Source: Culturomica massiliensis
GTDB taxonomy: Bacteria > Bacteroidota > Bacteroidia > Bacteroidales > Marinifilaceae
Direction of reading: 5' to 3'
Length of the DNA stretch: 64,000 bases
NCBI RefSeq assembly: GCF_900091655.1
Contig: NZ_LT594621.1
Span: forward strand, 1,612,001-1,676,000
How positions within the stretch are numbered: the first letter of the stretch is position 1; every line of letters begins with the position of its first letter. The position numbers and the translations under genes are program-made. This document shows, in pieces, positions 16,847 to 24,507 of the stretch. Below the pieces are notes generated by a model. It saw only the letters and a program-made list of their open reading frames with translations, ran no database searches and was not told the DNA's origin.

Positions 16847-19540
16847 ATGCACACTTTAAACAGACGGTCAATTCTATCCGCTGCACTCATAATATCTTTA
16901 TTTTCATGCAGCAAAAATGAAACAAATCCAGATAAAGATTCCTCTGTCATAGAAATTAAAGTTCCTGATATTACATTACCGGAAATCTCCGACGGCAGTA
17001 CAACAGCTAATTTCACCGCATCCGCTCCCTGGACGCTGGAAGTGAGTAATACCAGATCTTCACCGGATTGGTTAACCGTCTCTCCCACAAGCGGAAAAGC
17101 AGGAGACGTTACATTGACGGTCACAACGACCGAAGCCAACGAAGACTACGACGACCGCAATGCATATATGAAAATAAAAGCAGGCTCCGTAACAAAAATC
17201 ATCACGGTTACACAAAAGAAAAAGGAAGCTTTATTGTTATCGAAAGATCGCTATGAAATTTCTCCCGAAGGAGGACGTTTCAGCGTAGAAGTAAAAAGTA
17301 ATGTCAGTTATCAGGTTACTATAGATGAAAATGGTAAGGATTGGCTGTCCCAAGTCATCGAAAGCAGAGCCCTTCAGACATCGAATGTACATTTCAGCGT
17401 CTCTTCCGGATCATTTGACGGAAACAGGCAGGGAACCATTATTTTCAATAGTGAAAACTTAAGTGATACGGTATATGTGTATCAAGCCCGCAAAGACGGG
17501 CTAATATTGACTCAACGGACAAAAAATATAGACGCATCGGCACAATCTTTTGATGTAGAATTAAGATCGAACATCGAGTACGAAGTCATCATCAGGGGAG
17601 GCGATTGGCTGCGCAGGGTAGAGACAAGAGCCATGCGGGTAGACAGGGTAAGCTTTTCAACAGATGAAAATACCGGGTACGACAACCGTACATTAAACGT
17701 TATTTTTAAAGATAAAAATTCGGCATTGGCAGATACGTTAACGGTTACCCAGGCACAGAAAAATGCATTGATACTTTCTGAAAAAAGATACACCGTAGGA
17801 CCGGAAGGCAGCATTATCAATGTGGAATTACTATCGAATACCGACTATAATGTAGTAATGCCGGAAAACGCAGGGTGGATTACAGAATTAAAAACAAAAG
17901 GCTTGGAAACCTATAATCATAAATTCAACATCGCAGCATACGAAGGTCAGTCCAAACGCTCCGCATTCGTGCTGTTCCGGGACAAAGCAAAGTCTATGAC
18001 GGACACCCTTTTCATCACACAGAACGGATCAGACATCGCAAACCCATACATTAAAATAAAATACCCGTATGAGGACTTCGACGGTTTCATCGTCCAAAAA
18101 GACGGCGGTATCATCAATTTTGAAATAGATGCCAATGTGGATTATAAACTTTCGATGAACCCCCAAGACAGTACATGGATAAAAGAAAAATCAAAAACAG
18201 GAGACAAATACGAATTTTATATTGCCAAGAATCTTTCTCAGCAAATGATTCTGGGGCACATTTTTGTAGAAAATCAACATTATCAACTCAAAGATACGAT
18301 TCTGATAGGACTTCTCCCCAATGTCGACTATTATATCCATATCCCTAAAACGACATACGATATCCCCTGGAGAGGAGATATAGCAGACAGCGACTGTCTT
18401 TTGGACGGACAGCAAAGATTTGATATACCTTTCAGCACAAACGACGAGTTTTTCGAATATGAGGTAAACTTTAAGGGAGAAAGATGGGGAGATGTCAATG
18501 CCGATGAAAGAGGAAATAGCAATGAGGCAGACTGGGTGTTTCACGTTACCGTCAACAAAAATATTCTCAGTGCCGAACGAGAAATGCAAATCAGACTCTA
18601 CACCATCGACAACACCGTAAAAAAGACGATAACGATCCGCCAGGCATCTGCCCCGGAAGGGTACCCGGAAAAATGGAATATTACTGTAGAAGCGGATCAG
18701 CTCCGTTCCGTGATACGGGAGTGTGAAGCCAGTCAGGTAAAAGAACTTCAAATCAGCGGTTCACTCAGTGAAAACGATCTGAGTTATATCAATGCCATGG
18801 AAAAACTCGAAAAACTTGATCTTTCAGGAACAAACCTCACCCGGCTCGAACTGAGCGGTTGGATGCTTCCCAACCTAAAGGCTGTTCAACTGCCGGCCGG
18901 TCTTCAAATATTGGGACTGAATACATTTTACGGATGTACAAACCTAAAGAATATCACTCTACCGGAAGGATTACAGGAGATAGGCACAAGAGCATTTTAT
19001 AATTCCGGACTGGAAACCATACGTATACCTGTTTCAGTCGGTAAAATCGGTACTCACGCTTTTGCAGGATCTGCCCTTACTGCAGTTTATTTTCAGGAAG
19101 GAACTTTTTTACATGACATCGGTGACGGCGCTTTTTCGACCTGTACTTCTTTGATGAATGTGTACGGTAAACTGAATGAAGTAGGCCAAAGTATGTTCTA
19201 TAATTGTACGTCATTAAAATCCGTTATTCTGGCCGAAGGAATCGAATACATTTCAACATCAGGTTTTGAAGGAGCTTCGGCTTTGGAAGCCTTATCTTTA
19301 CCAAGTACTTTAAACTATCTGTTTCCGGACGCATTTAAGGGCTGTACTTCGCTGACTGCTCTATATGTATATAGTCCTACAGGATTGGACATGCGCAGCT
19401 TTCCCGAGATTTTCGGAAATGTAAACGCAGCATTTAAAATATACTTCCTGCCGGATGTATACAACCAGTTGGAGGAAAACGATTGGGGTTTATTCAAAGG
19501 ATATGAAAATCACGTCGGAATGTTTGAAAACAGTCATTAA
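16847..19540 (+). CDS. Surface lipoprotein with BACON and BspA-type LRR domains
   Basis: An 897-residue protein with a lipoprotein signal (MHTLNRRSILSAALIISLFSC, lipid Cys in LFSCS). Residues about 30-420 hold four repeated Ig-like BACON modules, each ending with a segment like ITVTQKKK or TLTVTQAQK. From about 600 onward lie BspA-type (LRR_5) leucine-rich repeats (LEKLDLSGTNL, LKNITLPEGLQEIGTRAFY). BACON domains are linked to glycan or mucin binding and BspA repeats to host attachment, so a cell-surface adhesin is plausible. I start at ATG 16847; the longer frame begins with TTG at 16820 and would spoil the signal peptide. No SusC/D-like partner is adjacent. Confidence 0.8.
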   Translation: MHTLNRRSILSAALIISLFSCSKNETNPDKDSSVIEIKVPDITLPEISDGSTTANFTASAPWTLEVSNTRSSPDWLTVSPTSGKAGDVTLTVTTTEANEDYDDRNAYMKIKAGSVTKIITVTQKKKEALLLSKDRYEISPEGGRFSVEVKSNVSYQVTIDENGKDWLSQVIESRALQTSNVHFSVSSGSFDGNRQGTIIFNSENLSDTVYVYQARKDGLILTQRTKNIDASAQSFDVELRSNIEYEVIIRGGDWLRRVETRAMRVDRVSFSTDENTGYDNRTLNVIFKDKNSALADTLTVTQAQKNALILSEKRYTVGPEGSIINVELLSNTDYNVVMPENAGWITELKTKGLETYNHKFNIAAYEGQSKRSAFVLFRDKAKSMTDTLFITQNGSDIANPYIKIKYPYEDFDGFIVQKDGGIINFEIDANVDYKLSMNPQDSTWIKEKSKTGDKYEFYIAKNLSQQMILGHIFVENQHYQLKDTILIGLLPNVDYYIHIPKTTYDIPWRGDIADSDCLLDGQQRFDIPFSTNDEFFEYEVNFKGERWGDVNADERGNSNEADWVFHVTVNKNILSAEREMQIRLYTIDNTVKKTITIRQASAPEGYPEKWNITVEADQLRSVIRECEASQVKELQISGSLSENDLSYINAMEKLEKLDLSGTNLTRLELSGWMLPNLKAVQLPAGLQILGLNTFYGCTNLKNITLPEGLQEIGTRAFYNSGLETIRIPVSVGKIGTHAFAGSALTAVYFQEGTFLHDIGDGAFSTCTSLMNVYGKLNEVGQSMFYNCTSLKSVILAEGIEYISTSGFEGASALEALSLPSTLNYLFPDAFKGCTSLTALYVYSPTGLDMRSFPEIFGNVNAAFKIYFLPDVYNQLEENDWGLFKGYENHVGMFENSH

Positions 19541-19631
19541 AGTATTTCAGTCCGAAGAACTCAGAATCTTGCAATATATTCATACAGGTTTGTAAGACTT
19601 TCTTAAAAAAACAACAGACAAAACAACTTAA

Positions 19632-19662
19632 AATTTCCGGTAGAATCTTTACCGGAAATTTA
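19632..19662 (+). terminator. Hairpin after the BACON/LRR gene
   Basis: A perfect 12-bp stem (19632-19643 with 19651-19662, loop of seven). No T run follows directly on the plus strand, so it may act as a 3'-end stabiliser or weak terminator. In the 420-base gap 19541-19960 I see only this hairpin and the promoter box at 19914. Confidence 0.55.
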
Positions 19663-19913
19663 ATATATAATTCCGTAATTTAATCTATACAACTTAAAAG
19701 CTTTATTTCATCGCATTTTTATACTAACAAAATCAACCTGCAAATAATCAAGGTCAGCATAAAAGGTAATAAAAATTCAACAAACTCCGGTAAACGACAC
19801 GCCAGCCTCCACGACAGCAACAACAAAGCAAAAAATAAAAGCCGCAAACAATTTATTCCACTGGTAAACAACAAAAATACCATCCATTACTTACAATGAG
19901 CAGCACATTTTTC

Positions 19914-19921
19914 TATCTTTG
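19914..19921 (+). promoter_or_regulatory. -7 promoter box for the TlpA-like gene
   Basis: TATCTTTG matches TAnnTTTG and lies 39 bases before the ATG at 19961. Confidence 0.5.
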
Positions 19922-19960
19922 TCAGTATGAATATAGTATCAGAATAAATTATCAACCAAA

Positions 19961-21403
19961 ATGAAAGTAAATATTCTTATTGTATTTTTTCTATTGGCTA
20001 TATCTGTGGAAGCACAACAATCTTCCATCACAATTGCAAATGCGGAATGCCCAGACAATACATACTTATCTTTCGGACGCCCTGTTGATAACGATCCGGC
20101 ACACTTCATGCAAGCAGCAGATTTTTTTATTTTCAACAATGGCAAAACCACCAGAAACTTCCATTGGGACAAACCCGTATTCATCATGATTACAGGAAAC
20201 AAATACTGTCCGAAACAAAGAATCATACTTTGTCCGGGAGATAGCATCTTCATACAGATTAAATCAGATGGAAATTTAGTATTCGAAGGTACGAATGCAG
20301 AAGGAAATAATTTGCTCAAGGAACAAAATCTGCTCACCAGCGGTACCATCGACATCGGGAAAGAACTGAAATCATCCTCATCAAAAGAAAAAATAATTTC
20401 AGAGCTTGAAAATAAAAAGCAGATATTATTTGCTCCAATAGATAAGCTATATGAAGATAAAAAAATCAGCAAAGATTTCCTGAACTTTTTTGAAAAAGAA
20501 TTCGATATGGTGTTTTGCCACGCCATACGGGGAAAAATTCACCATTCAAACTTGACAGAGCAGGAAAAGAAAGAGGTACTTTGCCATTTTTATACAAAAT
20601 ATAATCCGTTCGACAGCAAATATGCTGGCAACTCCATGAGATTATCCAATATGTCAAACGTGGCACGGCTGATGAGTGAAGGGGTTATTCCGAAAGGCGA
20701 CATATATCCGACCGGACTATGGAATGAAGACCAGAAATTCAAAGAATATATGCCGATGGATTGTCAGGAAGCAAGCTTTGCCAATGGATTGCAGATCAGA
20801 CGAAACATCATGGGTATTGAAAGCGATGCACAATATTATTCCAACATTGAGCTCTTGAAGAAAAGCTTTCCCGCAAGTATTTATTTGCCGGCTTTGGAGA
20901 TGTATAGCCAAGACAGCCACAATTCCAATAATGCGCATGGAGTGTTCGTATACAATGAGATGAGCGGATTGGGCAAACTTGCCCAATATCCTTCGATGGA
21001 CCTTCGGGCACTCATTAAAGACTATTTTAAGGGGACACCGGTTTTAGTCGATATGTGGGCAACATATTGCGCTCCCTGCAAAAAAGAGTTCTTATATAAC
21101 AAGGAAGTCCATCAATGGCTTGATTCTCAAAAAATAAAACTTTTATATGTAAGCGTGGATTTTCCCAACAATTCCAAAAAGTGGGAAAACGACGTATCTA
21201 AATATCATTTAAACGGTTATCACTACTTTATAACTTCTAAAGCCGATAAACTGCTATCCGATTTCCTGGGAAATACCATGACAATACCGAGATATTTGTT
21301 GTTTGACGAAGAAGGTAATTTGCTTTCAAACACGTTGCCCAGACCTTCATCTGGAAAATTCTATAAAGCCATTGAAGAATTACTATATAATAAAGGCTTT
21401 TAA
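19961..21403 (+). CDS. Secreted TlpA-like thioredoxin-fold protein
   Basis: A 480-residue protein with a Sec signal peptide (MKVNILIVFFLLAISVEAQ). The first 330 residues are a Bacteroidetes-type N-terminal region of unknown role. The C-terminal thioredoxin domain (about 350-475) has the active-site motif WATYCAPCKKE (Cys370 and Cys373) and the cis-proline loop MTIPRY. TlpA/ResA-like proteins are periplasmic thiol-disulfide oxidoreductases, often reducing proteins during cytochrome c or envelope maturation. The CAPC dipeptide fits a reductant. It is monocistronic, with its own -7 box. No DsbD-like partner is in the window. Confidence 0.85.
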   Translation: MKVNILIVFFLLAISVEAQQSSITIANAECPDNTYLSFGRPVDNDPAHFMQAADFFIFNNGKTTRNFHWDKPVFIMITGNKYCPKQRIILCPGDSIFIQIKSDGNLVFEGTNAEGNNLLKEQNLLTSGTIDIGKELKSSSSKEKIISELENKKQILFAPIDKLYEDKKISKDFLNFFEKEFDMVFCHAIRGKIHHSNLTEQEKKEVLCHFYTKYNPFDSKYAGNSMRLSNMSNVARLMSEGVIPKGDIYPTGLWNEDQKFKEYMPMDCQEASFANGLQIRRNIMGIESDAQYYSNIELLKKSFPASIYLPALEMYSQDSHNSNNAHGVFVYNEMSGLGKLAQYPSMDLRALIKDYFKGTPVLVDMWATYCAPCKKEFLYNKEVHQWLDSQKIKLLYVSVDFPNNSKKWENDVSKYHLNGYHYFITSKADKLLSDFLGNTMTIPRYLLFDEEGNLLSNTLPRPSSGKFYKAIEELLYNKGF

Positions 21404-21523
21404 TGACTTTTTTTATGAGAGTTTTTGTAACAGCAAGCTTTCGTTAATGCATTCTTGTCTGTGACTTCCGACATATCCCCTCACATTAGTGTAAAATGTG
21501 ATATATGGATCAATTCATTACAA

Positions 21524-22003
21524 TTAAGGTAATTCTATCCCGTCACATACACTGATTCGGGATAATCCAAGATTTTTAAAATTCCGTTTGTAATTATCCC
21601 ATTGTGTACCATTTACAACAGTAATTGTTTTAACCTTAACTTTTCCTAATTGCCTGTTTTCCTCCGGTTTTCTTATATTCGACGGTTTATAAATATACAA
21701 AGAGTCTATGCCATTTGATTTATAAAAGATTTCCGAATCATAAAAAATAACATCACGCTCTTCCGGATATGTATGGTCTGTATCAGAAAAAAAGATTCTG
21801 TAATGATTTCCTAGTAAACCCCACATTATTGATTTTACAAAAATACATTGATCTACTTCTTCATAGACTATTGTCGTTGAATGTTCTTCTGTCTTGTTTA
21901 TTACTGAAAATATTTGCATTAACACATATAGATAATAGAATAAAAAGAATACAAATAACAGCAATATCCCCCATAAAATTCTTTTTTTATTTCTTCTTTC
22001 CAT
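21524..22003 (-). CDS. Orphan membrane-anchored protein beside an RHS core fragment
   Basis: A 159-residue protein with one N-terminal TM helix (about residues 8-30, ILWGILLLFVFFLFYYLYVL) and a soluble remainder probably outside the cytoplasm. I do not recognise the family. A GTG two codons upstream gives a longer frame; I choose ATG 22003. Six bases separate it from the in-frame stop of a displaced RHS core fragment on the same strand. That placement is typical of orphan toxin or immunity modules left after RHS tip exchange. It may be the immunity gene of a lost tip, but nothing in the sequence proves this. It is the last gene of the minus-strand RHS locus. Confidence 0.6.
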   Translation of the reverse strand: MERRNKKRILWGILLLFVFFLFYYLYVLMQIFSVINKTEEHSTTIVYEEVDQCIFVKSIMWGLLGNHYRIFFSDTDHTYPEERDVIFYDSEIFYKSNGIDSLYIYKPSNIRKPEENRQLGKVKVKTITVVNGTQWDNYKRNFKNLGLSRISVCDGIELP

Positions 22004-22009
22004 AATCAC

Positions 22010-22174
22010 TTATTCCTCTTTACCGTTGTATTTAAAGCGGTTATTGGCAGATAAAGCATAACCGCTACACTTTTGACGCAAACCGAAAGGATAGTAATCA
22101 TTGCGCTCTTTAACCCGCGCCTGACTATCGACAATCGCCCGTCCCCCTAAATGCCCCTGCCGGTAATAGTATAG
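22010..22174 (-). pseudogene. Displaced RHS core fragment
   Basis: This 165-base minus-strand segment encodes about 54 residues that match the RHS core of the intact RHS gene at 25246-25410: KERNDYYPFGLRQK, then SGYAL and NRFKYNGKEE. The frame ends with TAA immediately after KEE, where the intact gene continues QTIGDLGHLDYGARMYD. The upstream part is diverged (RQGHLGG against RDHLGSV). There is no start or signal peptide. It is a remnant of a former RHS 3' end rather than a gene, and marks a past recombination between RHS cores. Confidence 0.85.
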
Positions 22175-22183
22175 TGCAAAAGA

Positions 22184-22220
22184 ACGGAACTTTCAGTTTA
22201 TTACAATTTAAAAGCTCCGT
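22184..22220. repeat. 37-bp hairpin element, copy 1 (orientation A)
   Basis: ACGGAACTTT and AAAGCTCCGT (9 of 10 paired) bound a 37-bp segment just after the stop of the third paralogue gene. The right flank is CCCTGTAAGTTATTAGCTAA. The same unit recurs at 22982 and, inverted, at 23780. It probably acts as the transcript end of each paralogue gene. Confidence 0.75.
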
Positions 22221-22244
22221 CCCTGTAAGTTATTAGCTAATTAT

Positions 22245-22895
22245 TTACAGTGTATAATCTGTCTTTATACAAATAAATGTCAAAATTTGATCCGGAGAAA
22301 AAAAGTAATAATACCAGATACCTGTTAGTACGGATATTACTTCTATGACAGAAATATTTTTGTATTGAGACTCATCTTTAATAAAATCCGTCCGAAATTT
22401 TGCGGCTGATTTATCATATCCGACATTGTCTTTCATAAAATTCAGCAGAAATTCTCTTTTGGTCATTCCGATCCGAATGCCATCATACAGTTGAATACGA
22501 TCGTTGTATATCAGTCCCCGTACGATTTCTATCTTCCCGGTGATACTTATATCCTGAACAAATTCGATATAATTAGGGTTCATCCTTACAATATATATAG
22601 ATAGTTCATCAAACAATGAGTCCGTTTGTAAATTCGTCCAATGTTTTTTTATATAATTCTTTTCAAAATCATTCCAGGTATCATATTGACCGAAAGGGTG
22701 ATACAGATGATCATCATCCGAAACGATAATCAGTGTATCCGACTTTACGTAAGCTTCACATATCGTAATACTATCAGACAAATGATTACCCGATAAAAGA
22801 CTGATTTCCAATCCGGAATCTCGACTGTTTTTCAGACTCGAATAACAGGTATCGGTAATCAAAAAACAGAGCAATAGAAAAAATAGTGTTTTCAT
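22245..22895 (-). CDS. Candidate RHS immunity protein, paralogue 3
   Basis: A 216-residue protein with a signal peptide (MKTLFFLLLCFLITDTCYSS) and no other TM segment, so probably periplasmic. It is nearly identical over much of its length to the next gene at 23043, including HPFGQYDTWNDFEKNYIKKH and IQLYDGIRIGMTKREFLLNF. The GMTKREFL segment resembles the short motif of BamE-like folds, which is only suggestive. It follows the RHS toxin gene as the last of three tandem copies, each ended by the 37-bp hairpin element. Family not recognised; the immunity role is inferred from position, export signal and tandem copies. Confidence 0.7.
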   Translation of the reverse strand: MKTLFFLLLCFLITDTCYSSLKNSRDSGLEISLLSGNHLSDSITICEAYVKSDTLIIVSDDDHLYHPFGQYDTWNDFEKNYIKKHWTNLQTDSLFDELSIYIVRMNPNYIEFVQDISITGKIEIVRGLIYNDRIQLYDGIRIGMTKREFLLNFMKDNVGYDKSAAKFRTDFIKDESQYKNISVIEVISVLTGIWYYYFFSPDQILTFICIKTDYTL

Positions 22896-22981
22896 ACGGT
22901 ATATTAATTATTTGTTTTTGAAATCCCCCCAAATATTATATCTAAATTATATTCGACCTCTTTTTAATTCAGTTCAAAGGA

Positions 22982-23018
22982 ACGGAACTTTCAGTTTATT
23001 ACAATTTAAAAGCTCCGT
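22982..23018. repeat. 37-bp hairpin element, copy 2 (orientation A)
   Basis: Identical in the inner 37 bases to copy 1, with the same flanks (CAGTTCAAAGGA left, CCCTGTAAGTTATTAGCTAA right). It lies just after the stop of paralogue 2, showing that gene plus hairpin were duplicated as a unit. Confidence 0.8.
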
Positions 23019-23042
23019 CCCTGTAAGTTATTAGCTAATTAT

Positions 23043-23696
23043 TCACAGTGTATAATCTGTCTTTATACAAATAAACGTCAAAATTTGATCCGGAGAAAAA
23101 AAGTAATAATACCAGATACCTGTTAGTGCGGATATTACTTCTATGACAGAAATATTTTTGTATTGAGACTCATCTTTAAAAAAATCCGTCCGAAATTTTG
23201 CGGCTGATTCATAATATCTCATATCATCTTTAATAAAATTCAGCAGAAATTCTCTTTTGGTCATTCCGACCCGAATGCCATCATACAGTTGAATACGATC
23301 GTTGTATATCAGTCCCCGTACGATTTCTATCTTCCCGGTGATATCTATGTCTTGAACAAACTCGATATAGTTAGGGCTCATTCTTATAGTATATACATCT
23401 ACATCATTGGTAAACAATGAATCCGTTTGCAAATTCGTCCAATGTTTCTTTATATAATTCTTTTCAAAATCATTCCAGGTATCGTATTGACCGAAAGGAT
23501 GATACAGATGATCATCATCCGACACAATACTCAACGTATCTGATTTTCTATAAACTTCGTATATAGTAACACTGTCAGTCAAATGATTACCCGATAAAAG
23601 ACTGATTTCCAATCCGGAATCTCGACTGTTTTTCAGACTCGAATAACAGGTATTGGTAATCAAAAAACAAAGCAATAGAAAAAATAGTGTTTTCAT
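23043..23696 (-). CDS. Candidate RHS immunity protein, paralogue 2
   Basis: A 217-residue secreted protein, sister of the gene at 22245. The signal peptide (MKTLFFLLLCFLITNTCYSS) and most of the mature part are the same. Differences cluster around residues 40-60 and 94-115 (SLFTNDVDVYTIRMSPNY here against SLFDELSIYIVRMNPNY). Such patchy divergence would suit immunity proteins under selection to recognise different tips. No known domain is seen. It is the middle gene of the tandem trio behind the NlpC/P60-tipped RHS gene. Confidence 0.7.
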   Translation of the reverse strand: MKTLFFLLLCFLITNTCYSSLKNSRDSGLEISLLSGNHLTDSVTIYEVYRKSDTLSIVSDDDHLYHPFGQYDTWNDFEKNYIKKHWTNLQTDSLFTNDVDVYTIRMSPNYIEFVQDIDITGKIEIVRGLIYNDRIQLYDGIRVGMTKREFLLNFIKDDMRYYESAAKFRTDFFKDESQYKNISVIEVISALTGIWYYYFFSPDQILTFICIKTDYTL

Positions 23697-23779
23697 ACGG
23701 TACTAATTATTGGTTTTAAAATGATCCCCAAATGTTATATTAAATTATATTCGACATCTTTTAGATTCAGTTCACAAGG

Positions 23780-23816
23780 ACGGAGCTTTTAAATTGCAAT
23801 AAACTGAAAGTTCCGT
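23780..23816. repeat. 37-bp hairpin element, copy 3 (inverted, orientation B)
   Basis: The inner segment is the reverse complement of copies 1 and 2 (36 of 37 bases), while the flanks (CAGTTCAC left; CCCTGTGATCTATTAGCTTA right) keep the same orientation. The element has thus flipped between its own short inverted repeats. It lies just after the stop of paralogue 1. Confidence 0.8.
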
Positions 23817-23847
23817 CCCTGTGATCTATTAGCTTATTAAAATTTAT

Positions 23848-24498
23848 TTACATTTGACAATCTGTCTTTATACAAATAGATTTTAAAATTTGATCAGGAG
23901 AAAAAAAGTAATAATACCAAATACCAGCAACGACAGAAATTACTTCTATAACAGAAATATTTTTATACTGAGATTCATCTTTAATAAAATCCGTCCGAAA
24001 TTTTGCAGCTGATTTATAATATCTCATATCGTTTTTAATAAAATTCAACAGAAATTCTTTTTTGGTCATTCCAATCTTAATATCATTATATAATCCTATA
24101 CGATTGTCATAAAGCATACCCCGTAACATTTCCATTTTTCCGGTTGTTTCTATATCTTTAAATAACTCTAAATAATTAGAGCCTATTCTTATATGATATA
24201 TAGCATAATCATTAAATAAAGAATCTATTTGTAAATTCATCCAATGTTTTCTTATATAATTTTTCTCAAAATCATTCCATGTATCATATTGTCCGAAAGG
24301 ATAGTACAGATGATCATCATCCGACACAATACTCAACGTATCCGATTTTCTATAAACTTCGTATATCGTAATACTATCAGTCAAATGATTACCCGATAAA
24401 GGATCGATCTCCCAAACAACGTTTCGGCTATTTCCGGGATTTGAATAACATATATTAGTAATCAAAAAACAGAGCAATAGAAAAAATAGTGTTTTCAT
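23848..24498 (-). CDS. Candidate RHS immunity protein, paralogue 1
   Basis: A 216-residue secreted protein, the most diverged of the three paralogues and the one next to the toxin gene, starting 9 bases after the RHS stop. It keeps the signal peptide (MKTLFFLLLCFLITNICYS), YPFGQYDTWNDFEKNYIRKH, KIGMTKKEFLLNF and the ESAAKFRTDF-like C-terminal block. The frame extends to an ATG at 24507, but the other copies start at the MKTLFF methionine (24498). Tight spacing to the RHS gene implies co-transcription, and this copy is the best candidate for cognate immunity. The function is inferred from context only. Confidence 0.72.
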   Translation of the reverse strand: MKTLFFLLLCFLITNICYSNPGNSRNVVWEIDPLSGNHLTDSITIYEVYRKSDTLSIVSDDDHLYYPFGQYDTWNDFEKNYIRKHWMNLQIDSLFNDYAIYHIRIGSNYLELFKDIETTGKMEMLRGMLYDNRIGLYNDIKIGMTKKEFLLNFIKNDMRYYKSAAKFRTDFIKDESQYKNISVIEVISVVAGIWYYYFFSPDQILKSICIKTDCQM

Positions 24499-24507
24499 AT
24501 TTTGCAT

